Below are positions 1-13,239 of a stretch of DNA of 64,000 bases, piece by piece. Origin of the DNA: Aplectana chamaeleonis (lineage: Eukaryota; Nematoda; Chromadorea; Rhabditida; Cosmocercidae); NCBI GenBank assembly GCA_029168955.1, contig JAPDOI010000039.1, positions 1,860,001 through 1,924,000 of the forward strand. The letters are read 5' to 3'. Positions within the stretch are counted from its first letter, which is position 1. The number at the start of each line of letters is the position of its first letter. Both the position numbers and the translations under genes were made by a program. The notes beneath the pieces were generated by a model. That model had not been told where the DNA came from. It saw only the letters and a list, made by a program, of their open reading frames with translations, and made no database searches.

Positions 1-3000
1 CCACTTTTCCCGGCGCTCTGCGCACTACCGCAGGTCCCGTCCACTTTTCCCGGCGCTCTGCGCACTACCACTTGGGTCCCGTCCACTTTTACCGGCGCTC
101 TGCGCACTACCACTTGGGTCCCGTCCACTTTTTCCCGGCGCTCTGCGCACTACCACTGGGTCCCGTCCACTTTTCCCGGCGCTCTGCGCACTACCACTTG
201 GGTCCCGTCCACTTTTCCCGGCGCTCTGCGCACTACCACTTGGGTCCCGTCCACTTTTCCCGGCGCTCTGCGCACTACCACCGGGTCCCGTCCACTTTCC
301 CGGCGCTCTGCGCACTACCACTTGGGTCCCGTCCACTTTTTCCCGGCGCTCTGCGCACTACCACTTGGGTCCCGTCCACTTTTCCCGGCGCTCTGCGCAC
401 TACCACTTGGGTCCCGTCCACTTTTTCCCGGCGCTCTGCGCACTACCACTTGGGTCCCGTCCACTTTTCCCGGCGCTCTGCGCACTACCACTTGGGTCCC
501 GTCCACTTTTTCCCGGCGCTCTGCGCACTACCACTGGGTCCCGTCCACTTTTCCCGGCGCTCTGCGCACTACCACTTGGGTCCCGTCCACTTTTCCCGGC
601 GCTCTGCGCACTACCACTGGGTCCCGTCCACTTTTCCCGGCGCTCTGCGCACTACCACTTGGGTCCCGTCCACTTTTCCCGGCGCTCTGCGCACTACCAC
701 TTGGGTCCCGTCCACTTTTCCCGGCGCTCTGCGCACTACCACTGGGTCCCGTCCACTTTTCCCGGCGCTCTGCGCACTACCACTGGGTCCCGTCCACTTT
801 TCCCGGCGCTCTGCGCACTACCGCTTGGGTCCCGTCCACTTTTCCCGGCGCTCTGCGCACTACCACTTGGGTCCCGTCCACTTTTCCGGCGCTCTGCGCA
901 CTACCACTCTGGGTCCCGTCCACTTTTCGCGGCGCTCTGCGCACTACCACTTGGGTCCCGTCCACTTTTCCCGGCGCTCTGCGCACTACCACTTGGGTCC
1001 CGTCCACTTTTCCCGGCGCTCTGCGCACTACCACTTGGGTCCCGTCCACTTTTCCCGGCGCTCTGCGCACTACCACTTGGGTCCCGTCCACTTTTCCCGG
1101 CGCTCTGCGCACTACCACTTGGGTCCCGTCCACTTTTACCGGCGCTCTGCGCACTACCACTTGGGTCCCGTCCACTTTTACCGGCGCTCTGCGCACTACC
1201 ACTTGGGTCCCATCCACTTTTCCCGGCGCTCTGCGCACTTCCACTTGGGTCCCATCCACTTTTCCCGGCGCTCTGCGCACTACCACTTGGGTCCCGTCCA
1301 CTTTCCGCGGCGCTCTGCGCACTACCACTTGGGTCCCGTCCACTTTCTTGGCGCTCTGAGCACTATCAGATGGATCCCGTCCACTTTTCCCGGCGCTCTG
1401 CGCACTACCACTTGGGTCCCGTCCACTTTTCCCGGCGCTCTGCGCACTACCACTTGGGTCCCGTCCACTTTTCCCGGCGCTCTGCGCACTACCACTTGGG
1501 TCCCGTCCACTTTTCCCGGCGCTCTGCGCACTACCACTTGGGTCCCGTCCACTTTTCCCGGCGATCTGCGCACTACCACTTGGGTCGCGTCCACTTTTCG
1601 CGGCGCTCTGCGCACTACCACTTGGGTCCCGTCCACTTTTCCCGGCGCTCTGCGCACTACCACTGGGTCCCGTCCACTTTTCCCGGCGCTCTGCGCACTA
1701 CCACTCTGGGTCCCGTCCACTTTCCCGGCGCTCTGCGCACTACCACTCTGGGTCCCGTCCACTTTCCCGGCGCTCTGCGCACTACCGCGGGTCCCGTCCA
1801 CTTTCCCGGCGCTCTGCGCACTACCACTCTGGGTCCCGTCCACTTTTCCCGGCGCTCTGCGCACTACCACTTGGGTCCCGTCCACTTTTCCCGGCGCTCT
1901 GCGCACTACCACTTGGGTCCCGTCCACTTTTCCCGGCGCTCTGCGCACTACCACTTGGGTCCCGTCCACTTTTCCCGGCGCTCTGCGCACTACCACTTGG
2001 GTCCCGTCCACTTTTCCGGCGCTCTGCGCACTACCACTTGGGTCCCGTCCACTTTTCCCGGCGCTCTGCGCACTACCACTTGGGTCCCGTCCACTTTTCC
2101 CGGCGCTCTGCGCACTACCACTTGGGTCCCGTCCACTTTTCCCGGCGCTCTGCGCACTACCACTTGGGTCCCGTCCACTTTTCCCGGCGCTCTGCGCACT
2201 ACCACTCTGGGTCCCGTCCACTTTTCCCGGCGCTCTGCGCACTACCACTTGGGTCCCGTCCACTTTTTCCCGGCGCTCTGCGCACTACCACTTGGGTCCC
2301 GTCCACTTTTCCCGGCGCTCTGCGCACTACCACTGGGTCCCGTCCACTTTTCCCGGCGCTCTGCGCACTACCACTTGGGTCCCGTCCACTTTTCCCGGCG
2401 CTCTGCGCACTACCACTTGGGTCCCGTCCACTTTTCCCGGCGCTCTGCGCACTACCACAGGTCCCGTCCACTTTTCCCGGCGCTCTGCGCACTACCACTT
2501 GGGTCCCGTCCACTTTTCCGGCGCTCTGCGCACTACCACCTGGGTCCCGTCCACTTTTCCGGCGCTCTGCGCACTACCACGGGTCCCATCCACTTTTCCC
2601 GGCGCTCTGCGCACTACCACTTGGGTCCCGTCCACTTTTCCCGGCGCTCTGCGCACTACCACTTGGGTCCCATCCACTTTTCCCGGCGCTCTGCGCACTA
2701 CCACTTGGGTCCCATCCACTTTTCCCGGCGCTCTGCGCACTACCACTTGGGTCCCGTCCACTTTTCCCGGCGCTCTGCGCACTACCACTTGGGTCCCGTC
2801 CACTTTTACCGGCGCTCTGCGCACTACCACTTGGGTCCCACCCACTTTTCCCGGCGCTCTGCGCACTTCCACTTGGGTCCCGTCCACTTTTCCCGGCGCT
2901 CTGCGCACTACCACTTGGGTCCCGTCCACTTTTACCGGCGCTCTGCGCACTACCACTTGGGTCCCGTCCACTTTTCCCGGCGCTCTGCGCACTACCGCGG

Positions 3001-5072
3001 GTCCCGTCCACTTTTACCGGCGCTCTGCGCACTACCACTTGGGTCCCGTCCACTTTTCCCGGCGCTCTGCGCACTACCACTTGGGTCCCGTCCACTTTTC
3101 CCGGCGCTCTGCGCACTACCACTTGGGTCCCGTCCACTTTTCCCGGCGCTCTGCGCACTACCACTTGGGTCCCATCCACTTTTCCCGGCGCTCTGCGCAC
3201 TACCACTTGGGTCCCGTCCACTTTCTTGGCGCTCTGCGCACTACCACTTGGGTCCCATCCACTTTTCCCGGCGCTCTGCGCACTTCCACTTGGGTCCCGT
3301 CCACTTTCTTGGCGCTCTGCGCACTACCACTTGGGTCCCGTCCACTTTTCCCGGCCCTCTGCGCACTACCGCCAGGTCCCGTCCACTTTTCCCGGCGCTC
3401 TGCGCACTTCCACTTGGGTCCCGTCCACTTTTCCCGGCGCTCTGCGCACTACCACTTGGGTCCCGTCCACTTTTCCCGGCGCTCTGCGCACTACCACTTG
3501 GGTCCCGTCCACTTTTCCCGGCGCTCTGCGCACTACCACTTGGGTCCCGTCCACTTTTCCCGGCGCTCTGCGCACTACCACTGGGTCCCGTCCACTTTTC
3601 CCGGCGCTCTGCGCACTACCACTTGGGTCCCGTCCACTTTTCCCGGCGCTCTGCGCACTACCACTTGGGCCCCGTCCACTTTTCCCGGCGCTCTGCGCAC
3701 TACCACTGGGTCCCGTCCACTTTTTCCCGGCGCTCTGCGCACTACCGCGGGTCCCGTCCACTTTTTCCCGGCGCTCTGCGCACTACCGCTTGGGTCCCGT
3801 CCACTTTTCCCGGCGCTCTGCGCACTACCACATGGGCCCCGTCAACTTTTCTCGGCCCTCTGCGCACTACCACTTGGGTCCCGTCCACTTTTCCCGGCGC
3901 TCTGCGCACTACCACTTGGGCCCCGTCCACTTTTCCCGGCCCTCTGCGCACTACCACTTGGGTCCCGTCCACTTTTCCCGGCGCTCTGCGCACTACCGCA
4001 GGTCCCGTCCACTTTTCCCGGCGCTCTGCGCACTACCACTTGGGTCCCGTCCACTTTCCCGGCGCTCTGCGCACTACCACTTGGGTCCCGTCCACTTTTC
4101 CCGGCGCTCTGCGCACTACCACTTGGGTCCCGTCCACTTTTACCGGCGCTCTGCGCACTACCGCTGGGTCCCGTCCACTTTTCCCGGCGCTCGGCGCCCT
4201 ACCACTTGGGTCCCATCCACTTTTCCCGGCGCTCTGCGCACTTCCACTTGGGTCCCGTCCACTTTCTTGGCGCTCTGCGCACTACCACTTGGGTCCCGTC
4301 CACTTTTCCCGGCGCTCTGCGCACTACCACTTGGGTCCCGTCCACTTTTCCCGGCGCTCTGCGCACTACCACTCTGGGTCCCGTCCACTTTTCCCGGCGC
4401 TCTGCGCACTACCACTTGGGTCCCGTCCACTTTTACCGGCGCTCTGCGCACTACCACTTGGGTCCCGTCCACTTTTCCCGGCGCTCTGCGCACTACCACT
4501 TGGGTCCCGTCCACTTTTCCCGGCGCTCTGCGCACTACCACTTGGGTCCCGTCCACTTTTGCCGGCGCTCTGCGCACTACCACTGGGTCCCGTCCACTTT
4601 TCCCGGCGCTCTGCGCACTACCACTTGGGTCCCGTCCACTTTTCCCGGCGCTCTGCGCAGTCCCACTTGCGTCCCGTCCCCTCTTGCCGGCGCTCTGCGC
4701 ACTACCACTTGGGTCCCGTCCACTTTTACCGGCGCTCTGCGCACTACCACTTGGGTCCCATCCACTTTTCCCGGCGCTCTGCGCACTTCCACTTGGGTCC
4801 CGTCCACTTTTCCCGGCGCTCTGCGCACTACCACTTGGGTCCCGTCCACTTTTTTCTGGCGCTCTGCGCACTACCACTTGGGTCCCGTCCACTTTTCCCG
4901 GCGCTCTGTGCACTACCACTTGGGTCCCGTCCACTTTTCCCGGCGCTCTGCGCACTACCACTTGGGTCCCGCCCACTTTCTCTGGCGCTCTGTGCACTCC
5001 CAGTTGGGTCCCGCACACTCTATACAGCGCTTGGCGCACTTGCGTTCCGCCCACGGAGCATTCGGTCCCTAA
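1..5072. repeat. 42-bp satellite array, about 120 units, left edge outside window
   Basis: The stretch is head-to-tail copies of a 42-bp unit beginning CCACTTTTCCCGGCGCTCTG and ending CTTGGGTCCCGT. Most units are near-identical; single-base indels give 40-43 bp lengths, and recurrent variants (TTTTACCGG, CCATCCAC, CGCACTTCC, CTTTCTTGGCG) recur in groups. The last two or three units (about 4960-5070) are strongly diverged, as expected at an array edge. Because 42 is divisible by three and the unit lacks stops in five of six frames, frames of over 1,600 codons run through it. They switch freely between three unrelated 14-residue repeats at each indel, so I read them as a by-product and not as genes. 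Confidence 0.97.
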
Positions 5073-6548
5073 TGGACCTGAGGCACAACGTCTCTCGAGC
5101 TCTATTAAGTCTTATCACGTTATGAATCCACATCTCCTCAAAAACCGACCGAACTTATTATCACTAAATTCTTTCAGACAAACACACTCACTCACACTCA
5201 CACACACTTTTAAATTCGCAATTTTTTAAATATCTTGAGACCCACTGTGCGGATTTTTCTGAAAATTGGGCAGAGCTGAGCATCCTTACTGCTTTATCTT
5301 TTGTGAAAGTCCCTTGTTTCAAGATTTCTCCCGAACCGAGATTCTGGAATGAGGGGTGTGCGCAGAGGCAATCTCTTTCCAATTCAGGTGCGCGCATTAC
5401 GCGCACCACAATTTTGTGGTTTGATGCCAAGGAGTTAGGTTCTTTCTCACTCCAAACGCTGAAATGTTGTGTCCTAGGGTTTTTAGGCACGGCGATTCCA
5501 GTGGTTATCATACATTCCATGACAATTGGATGGGTTAATAGTACTGATGTTTCCCTGAAAAGTATCAAATTTGGTCCAAATCAATTTTTTTTTCAATTTT
5601 CGTTCGTTCGAATTTTTCCGAACAAAAATTTTTCAGTTTTCGTCTGTTCGAGATTTGATTCTTCCGATTTTTTTCTTGAAAACTCGTCCGCTTTTCAAAA
5701 CGCTTCTCGAACTCTAGGTTACGTCGTTTCTTTATTTCTCGGGACTAGTTGTCAAGGGCGTTACCAAACATCTCGCCTGCTCGAATAAGTTGTGCTTGGA
5801 ACCGGGAGCATACATGTCTTCGATGAGTCGAAATCAAATAAGAGCGGAAAGTTCATTTTCAAAACCAGAGGACCAAAGTTCACAGAGATAGAGAACGACG
5901 TTTTAAATAATCTAAAACAAATAGCTGAAAACGGATCTCGTGTTGAGCACCTGAAATAATCTACTTGGGCAAAGTTTAGAGGGAAAAAGGTCTTGACCTA
6001 TGATGTCGGAAAGATAGAATATAGTATTACTGCCCATATCAAAAAGTTATTCCGGTCTGCAATAGCAGACAATCGCTGTTGAAGCACTCAGCTCGATAAC
6101 ATTCCTGGTGGGACTACAGGTTTTCGGCAAGATTAGTCTCCTCCCCAGCGCCTTTATCTTGTGGCTGCGTGCTGCGACTGAAAACCGAAGTTTCATTTCG
6201 ATCTGAACAGTATTACCCTTCCGGCTTGAGAGATAGGAAAGAATTTTTGCCCAAACTTTGGCAAGGGGGTAATTGGGGCGCTGAAAACGACTTCGAGATC
6301 AGTTTTTAGTTCTTCAAAATATCTTTTTCCATGATAAAGCAGCTAGAAGTCACTATTAAACACTACAAATGAAACTTTCATTCTTTTCTGATCTACCGGA
6401 ACGCCTACCACTACTGTCAAGTTGACAGCATTGTTACCTTAGCATATTCCTTCAACATCCGACAGTTACTTTCTTATACCGTCCCCATGGGATTGGCGAC
6501 CGCCCTCGTTGAGAGGTCCTGCAAAAAATTAGTCTGGCTAGGTACAGC
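5073..6548. other. no gene recognised
   Basis: AT-rich sequence after the satellite edge. Short frames occur (one of about 160 codons at 5303-5788) but show no domain, no family resemblance and low-complexity Phe/Ser-rich ends, so I do not call them. A segment around 6240-6300 (GGTAATTGGGGCGCTGAA) recurs loosely near 38120, which suggests an old dispersed repeat. Confidence 0.5.
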
Positions 6549-6955
6549 TTACCGCAATGTTAAAAGGTCATGGTGCGGTTGCGGTGAACACACTAACAAT
6601 ACGGCGGAAAATCTGGCCCATTGCCAGATTTCGTCATCGAGCGACAGCACAGCTGATATCCTGGATGAGTTACGGTTTTTGTATTTTTTTCTTGTTTGTT
6701 TCTGCTTTGTTTTTACTTCTGATTCTTTTAATACTGCGATGAGGAGCTTTTCTTAGTGTAAGAGGGGAGTTTGCCGTTTTTCCAATTTTAAAGTGGAAAT
6801 TTGAAAAAAAACACTACCAAGCCCCACAAACGAGAAATTTCTCTCACACGCTTAGGAAAACACCTATTCGCAATATTAAAGGAGTCAGAAATAAAAACAA
6901 AGCAAAAACAAACAAGAAAAAATAACAAAATCTGTAACTCACCCAGGATATCAGC
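6549..6955. mobile_element. foldback MITE, TTACCGCAATGTT family, copy 1 (right arm truncated)
   Basis: The left part (TTACCGCAATGTT, then GCGGTTGCGG, GCCAGATTTCGTCATCGA, GATATCCTGGATGAGTTAC) is mirrored by the right part, which ends in the reverse complement GTAACTCACCCAGGATATC near 6936-6954. The outermost roughly 100 bp of the right arm is missing. The family is confirmed by the copy at 33196-33669. No ORF of note, so non-autonomous. Confidence 0.8.
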
Positions 6956-7319
6956 GCGATAAACTGTAAGAAGTCACGGCAACGATTCTGGCTGAGTCTG
7001 GTATAAAAAACGCAGAATTTTTTTGAATATATGATGCCTTTTTATGGCATGGTATAAGATCACAAGTTATGATTGATGGTGGGTGATTGCTGATGTGCCT
7101 ACTATACTTGTTATCGGAAGGTAATTCCTCGGATAATGGTTCGATTCGGATAATGCCATTTTAAATTTACCGGATATTGGTTCGATTCAGATAATGCGTT
7201 TTTTCAAATTTTCGGATATTGGATCGATTCAGATAATGCCATTTTTCCAGTGATCCGGATACGGATATCTGTCGGATAGTTTCGGATAAATTTCGGATAG
7301 TATCGGAACAAATCTCAGG

Positions 7320-7986
<667 letters not shown>

Positions 7987-8020
7987 TGAGATGGAATAGT
8001 AGCTACGAGAAATGAACATA

Positions 8021-8890
8021 TAGAGGACCGTGAAAAGTCTATTCATGTGGCATTTCCATGAATAATATTTTTGTACATACATATCTCGGCTTGCCTTAGC
8101 GAAACTTGATGTGAATCTTAGTATGTTATGGGACATCACAACACTTTGCTTTACACATACACAAAACTGGTTTTTGAGCGTGCAGTTTTTGGAATGTGAA
8201 ATTTATTCATCATTTTGTGGTATTATCTCAAATTAGAACTATTCCTTCAAAACATGGCTATTATAATTCCAGAGCCGTAGCAGATATTCGCCATTCGGAG
8301 GTCTTTAGAATCGCTTTATAACCTTGTGAAAAATTAATATTCATCGAAAGTTTTTTAGAAATAAATTCGAAGGAAAATCATGCGATATTGCTCCTATTAA
8401 GAATCTCTCTTTGACGTTATCGAAAGAGAGCGAAAATTATGTTCCAGTTGTACTTTGTCAAAGCACAACTAGCACATATTTTGGATTGGTTCTGGGGTGA
8501 ATAATTTTATAGAGGTCCTTCCAAAAATGAACTCCAATCTTTTCAATTTGCGGTCCTGAGGAAATTCTGATAGAGGCGATTTTCTCACAAAGCTTTACAA
8601 CGATTCCGAAGACCTTGGAATGGCGAATAACTGCTTTGGCTCTGGAATTATAATAGCCATGTTTTGAAGGAATAGTTCTAATTTGAGATAATACCACAAA
8701 ATGAAAATAAATTCCATATTAAAAAAACTCCGCGCTCAAAAAAGTTTTGTGTATTTGTAAAGCTAAGGGTTGTGGATGACCCATAACATACTAAGAGTTT
8801 TATCAAGTTTCGCTAAGGGCAAGCCAAGATATATAAAAAAACATTATTCGGTGAAATGCCTCGCGAATAAACATTTGCACGGTACTGTAC
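8021..8890. mobile_element. large foldback element, copy 1
   Basis: Long imperfect inverted arms. The left arm carries CTCGGCTTGCCTTAGCGAAA, GTATGTTATGGG and CTATTCCTTCAAAACATGGC. The right arm carries their reverse complements in mirror order (GCCATGTTTTGAAGGAATAG, CCCATAACATAC, TTTCGCTAAGGGCAAGCC) and ends near CACGGTACTGTA. It carries only a short frame on the minus strand (8458-8697) with no domain. Confidence 0.85.
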
Positions 8891-9338
8891 ATTAATTACA
8901 CGAGTGAGGAAACAAAGTGAGTCAAATAGTTGATATAAAAATGGACCGGTTTACTAAGTTCAACCCAAAATGATCTGATTTATCCGATTTTTACCCGATT
9001 TTATCTGCTTTTATCTGGTTTTATCCGGTTTTGATCCGATTTCATCCGATTTTACGCAAATTTTATCCGTTTTATCCGATTTTTTCCGATTTTACGCAAA
9101 TTTTATCCGTTTCATCCGGTTTTTATCCAATTTTCATCCGTTTTTATCCGATTTTATCCGAATTTTTTGACCCTTCGGATACTGGTTCGATTCAGATAAT
9201 GCGTGTTTTCAAATTTTCGGATATCGGATTATCCGAATCTCGCATATCCGGTCGGATATCCGAAATGGAGTGATTCGGGTACTAAGTATAGTGCCTACAC
9301 AGTTCATGTGTGTGAATAGCTGAAGGATGCAGAGCGGG

Positions 9339-9408
9339 GTGTCGGTGGTGTAATGGTAACACTTCGCCCGGAAAGGGTGCAATGCAGGTCGGATTCCTGC
9401 CTGACATC
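9339..9408 (+). pseudogene. tRNA-Gly-like pseudogene, copy 1 (damaged T arm)
   Basis: Same sequence as the copy at 11390-11460 but with a deletion around the D-arm/anticodon junction (ACACTTCGCC versus ACACTCTCGCC) and a changed T loop (CAGGTCGGATTCC). Unlikely to fold as a functional tRNA. Confidence 0.6.
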
Positions 9409-9904
9409 TGAGTTTTGCGTTCAAGAAAGCGCAGTCCCTTTTTAAGAAAAAGTTCCGGAACTTTAGGAAAGAAATTCCAAAGATTCCGAAATTGGAAAAA
9501 AATCCATCATTCTATTTAACTCGATATATTCGTTTGACGTCCGGAATTTCGAAAGTTTTGAAACTCGCTTGTACGAAATCTTCTCGCACGAAGAAATTTC
9601 AAAATTCCTTTTTCGGAATTTTCTCGAACGATATTTTTCAAATTTTGCATGCCTCAAAATTTCGTCGAACAAAAAATTTGGATTTTTTGCCTGTTCGAGA
9701 ATTTTGTTCAAAATTGTGAAACTTGAAATTTTTTCTAAATTGTGAAGGAAAAACACCGGAAACCTGGAAAAACTGTGAGCTTTCACTAACACGCAAACAT
9801 TGTCAGTAAACCTAAAGTCTTTACCATTGAGATACGCAGCAATAAGAATAAATATTTTTTCTGTTACTTCCAATTTTTCACTTTTCTTGTTCTTCCTGCG
9901 TGTA

Positions 9905-10027
9905 CTGTGCTTCTCTGGGTCGAATTCCGGTTCGCAATTGCGTCTGGACACGCTTTGCGGCCGCACGCGCTCGAGTCGGTCGAGTTTCCTGCGCCAAAGC
10001 CGACTCGATGGGGCTTTTTTATACAAT

Positions 10028-10031
<4 letters not shown>
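9905..10031. mobile_element. TA-target palindromic MITE, truncated left half
   Basis: Begins with the terminus CTGTGCTTCTCTGGG after a TA and matches 11964-12090 closely. It is cut off at ATACAATTTTC where (CA)n begins. Confidence 0.8.

Positions 10032-10074
<43 letters not shown>
10031..10074. repeat. (CA)n microsatellite at duplication junction
   Basis: About 21 CA units lying exactly between the two copies of the 2-kb duplication. Confidence 0.97.
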
Positions 10075-10080
<6 letters not shown>

Positions 10081-10110
10081 GTAGAATAGTAGCTACGAGA
10101 AATGAACATA

Positions 10111-10980
10111 TAGAGGACCGTGAAAAAGTCTATTCGCGTGGCATTTCCGCGAATAATATTTTTGTACATACATATCTCGGCTTGCCCTTAGCGAAACTTG
10201 ATGAATCTTAGTATGTTATGGGGCATCACAACACTTGCTTTACACATACACAAAACTGGTTTTTGAGCGTGCAGTTTTTGGAATATGAAATTTATTCATC
10301 ATTTTGTGGTATTATCTCAAATTAGAACTATTCCTTCAAAACATGGCTATTATAATTCCAGAGCCGTAGCAGATATTCGCCATTCGGAGGTCTTTAGAAC
10401 CGCTTTATAACCTTGTGAAAAATTAGTATTCATCGCAAGTTTTTTAGAAATAAATTCGAAGGAAAATCATGCGATATTGCTCCTATTAAGAATCTCTCTT
10501 TGACGTTATCGAAAGAGAGCGAAAATTATGTTCCAGTTGTACTTTGTCAAAGCACAACTAGCACATATTTTGGATTGGTTCTGGGGTGAATAATTTTATA
10601 GAGGTCCTTCCAAAAATGAACTCCAATCTTTTCAATTTGCGGTCCTGAGGAAATTCTGATAGAGGCGATTTTCTCACAAAGCTTTACAACGATTCCGAAG
10701 ACCTTGGAATGGCGAATAACTGCTTTGGCTCTGGAATTATAATAGCCATGTTTTGAAGGAATAGTTCTAATTTGAGATAATACCACAAAATGAAAAATAA
10801 ATTCCATATAAAAAAAAAACTCCGCGCTCAAAAAACAGTTTTGTGTATTTGTAAAGCAAGGGTTGTGATGACCCATAACATACTAAAGTTTTATCAAGTT
10901 TCGCTAAGGGCAAGCCAAGATATGTATAAAAACATTATTCGGTGAAATGCCTCGCGAATAAACATTTGCACGGTACTGTA
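10111..10980. mobile_element. large foldback element, copy 2
   Basis: Duplicate of 8021-8890 with the same inverted arms (CTCGGCTTGCCCTTAGCG on the left, CGCTAAGGGCAAGCC on the right). A 109-codon minus-strand frame (10547-10876) falls within the arms and has no recognisable domain. Confidence 0.85.
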
Positions 10981-11389
10981 CATTAATTACACGAGTGAGG
11001 AAACAAAAGTGAGTCAAATAGTTGATATAAAAATGGACCGGTTTACTAAATTCAACCCAAAATGATCTGATTTATCCGATTTTTACCCGATTTCATCTGC
11101 TTTTATCTGGTTTTATCCGGTTTTGATCCGATTTCATCCGATTTTACGCAATTTTTATCCGTTTCATCCGGTTTTTATCCAATTTTAATCCGTTTTTATC
11201 CGATTTTATCCGAATTTTTGACCCTTCGGATACTGGTTCGATTCAGATAATGCGTGTTTTCAAATTTTCAGATATCGGATTATCCGAATCTCGCATATCC
11301 GGTCGGATATCCGAAATGGAGTGATTCGGGTACTAAGTATAGTGCCTACACAGTTCATGTGTGTGAATAGCTGAAGGATGCAGAGCGGG

Positions 11390-11460
11390 GTGTCGGTGGT
11401 GTAATGGTAACACTCTCGCCCGGAAAGGGTGCAATGCAGGTTCGATTCCTGCCTGACATC
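11390..11460 (+). pseudogene. tRNA-Gly-like pseudogene or SINE head, copy 2
   Basis: It can be folded as a tRNA. The acceptor stem is GTGTCGG with CTGACAT, including G-T pairs. The D arm is GTGT-AATGGTA-ACAC, a perfect 4-bp stem, and the T arm is GCAGG-TTCGATT-CCTGC, perfect. The D-arm and following bases (GGTGGTGTAATGGTA, then TCTCGCC) closely resemble tRNA-Gly(GCC). The anticodon arm is degenerate: stem pairing is broken and the loop lacks U33, so a working tRNA is unlikely. It could be the head of a tRNA-derived SINE or an isolated relic. Confidence 0.65.
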
Positions 11461-11963
11461 TGAGTTTTGCGTTCAAGAAAGCGCAGTCCCTTTTTAAGAA
11501 AAAGTTCCGGAACTTTAGGAAAGAAATTCCAAAGATTCCGAAATTGGAAAAAAATCCATCATTCTATTTAACTCGATATATTCGTTTGACGTCCGGAATT
11601 TCGAAAGTTTTTGAAACTCGCTTGTACGAAATCTTCTCGCACGAAGAAATTTCAAAATTCCTTTTTTTTCGAAATTTTCTCGAACGATATTTTTTCAAAT
11701 TTTGCATGCTCAAAATTTCGTCGAACAAAAAATTTCCGATTTTTTGCCTGTTCGAGAATTTTGTTCAAAATTGTGAAACTTGAAATTTTTTTCTAAATTG
11801 TGAAGGAAAAACACCGGAAACCTGGAAAAACTGTGAGCTTTCACTAACACGCAAACATTGTCAGTAAACCTAAAGTCTTTACCATTGAGATACGCAGCAA
11901 TAAGAATAAATATTTTTTTCTGTTACTTCCAATTTTTCACTTTTCTTGTTCTTCCTGCGTGTA

Positions 11964-12240
11964 CTGTGCTTCTCTGGGTCGAATTCCGGTTCGCAATTGC
12001 GTCTGGACACGCTTTGCGGCCGCACGCGCTCGAGTCGGTCGAGTTTCCTGCGCCAAAGCCGACTCGATGGGGCTTTTTTATACAATTTTCTCCAATTTTT
12101 TTAGTCTCCAGTTTCCAAAACCCACCTAAAATCACCAGTCGGCGGTTGCGGTGCTGGAACCTCTTCCGTCTCGGGAGCGTGCGGACGCAAAGCGTGTCGA
12201 GACGCAATTGCGGACCGGAATTTCGCCCAGAGAAGCACAG
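11964..12240. mobile_element. palindromic MITE, TA target, complete copy
   Basis: Terminal inverted repeat CTGTGCTTCTCTGGG, mirrored at the right end as CCCAGAGAAGCACAG, with TA on both sides (11962-11963 and 12241-12242). The arms are about 100 bp and contain CGCAATTGCGTC and GACACGCTTTGCG. A TA target suggests the Tc1/mariner group (inference). A related copy is at 34952-35230. Confidence 0.85.
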
Positions 12241-12242
12241 TA

Positions 12243-13000
12243 TCTATGACAAATCTATGACTTTAGAGGTGCGGTTTATGTGTGTGCGGGGAGAAACATA
12301 CCGCTTCTCGTTTCTTTCTTTTTTTCTTTTTTCTTCAAACTTCAGAAAAAATTACAAATTTGCCATCGGTTATGGCGCAACCTAGAGTATGCCTAGTTGA
12401 ATACGCAACCGCACAACCGCCTTTCTCCGCTGCCGTGAACTGTACTATCAGCATATTTCCGAAGACCATGGATGGTATTCCTTCGAAGTTCCCATAAGTG
12501 CTGAAGAAAACTTTGAAATAATAAGTCCTTATGCGTCAGCTCTGAATCTGATGTAATTACACTGGCGACTAGCTTGTGGGAAGACCGAAAGCTCTGACAA
12601 AAACTGTATCCAGCTAAACTTTTCATATGTGCACACAAATTTTCAGTCATGCCCTAAGCATGCAATAATGGACTTCTAATTTGAAAGAACTACCAGGATG
12701 CGTAGCGTTGTTTCTCCTCTATTCTGATTTTTTGCAGCGAGCCTAAAAAAGGAAAAAAGACCCCTATCACAGTTTGAAACGTCATGTCTGCCCCATCTAC
12801 TCACTGCTATTGCGTACTACATATTTGACAAAGCTATCGCCATTTAAAGGTGAACAACGCGAGAGCATCTCTGAGGTTTTGATACACCAAACGCATTTTC
12901 ATTTTGGAAATTCATTTGTTGTATAATCAAGGGTGGATACCGTAACTGTCAAAAGTCGTGCCTGTGTTAGGCCAAAAAGTCACACTTAGGTCGTACACAT
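12243..13000. other. no gene recognised
   Basis: Short frames only (for example 12393-12650 minus, 85 codons), none with a recognisable domain. No clear repeat structure seen. Confidence 0.45.
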
Positions 13001-13239
13001 CAGAGGTGTGCGTAAATGAATTTTCAAATTTCGTAAATCGTAAAACGTAATAACGACAAAACCGCCGTAAATCGTAAACCGTAAATCGTAAATCGTAAAC
13101 AGAAATTAATATCAAGAACCATTAAAAATATTATTGCTGTGGTGAAACAAGAGAAACTATAGTAAGGTCCATGTCTTGTTTCCTCAAGAAGAAACATTTA
13201 AATCTCACCCGCGGCTGGAGCGGCGGCTGGCAGGTAATG

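Larger units (their letters stand above)
10075..12090 (+). repeat. 2-kb tandem segmental duplication, copy 2
   Basis: Near-identical to 7985-10031, with small indels, for example extra A/T in homopolymers and a shorter run of ATCCGATTTT repeats around 11150. It contains the second right end of element H1a followed by GTGCCTAC (11342-11349), so the duplication happened after that insertion. Confidence 0.93.

Noticed and set aside
72..5229. Very long open frames (over 1,600, 1,580 and 1,060 codons) across the satellite
   Set aside because: Five of six frames are open because the 42-bp unit has no stops in them; single-base indels switch the reading among three unrelated peptides without penalty, so there is no sign of selection on protein.
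5303..5788. 161-codon frame as a host gene
   Set aside because: No recognisable domain, Phe/Ser-rich low-complexity end and no splice or start context that I can support.
11390..11460. Functional tRNA gene
   Set aside because: The anticodon stem does not pair properly and the loop lacks U33, although the other arms fold well.
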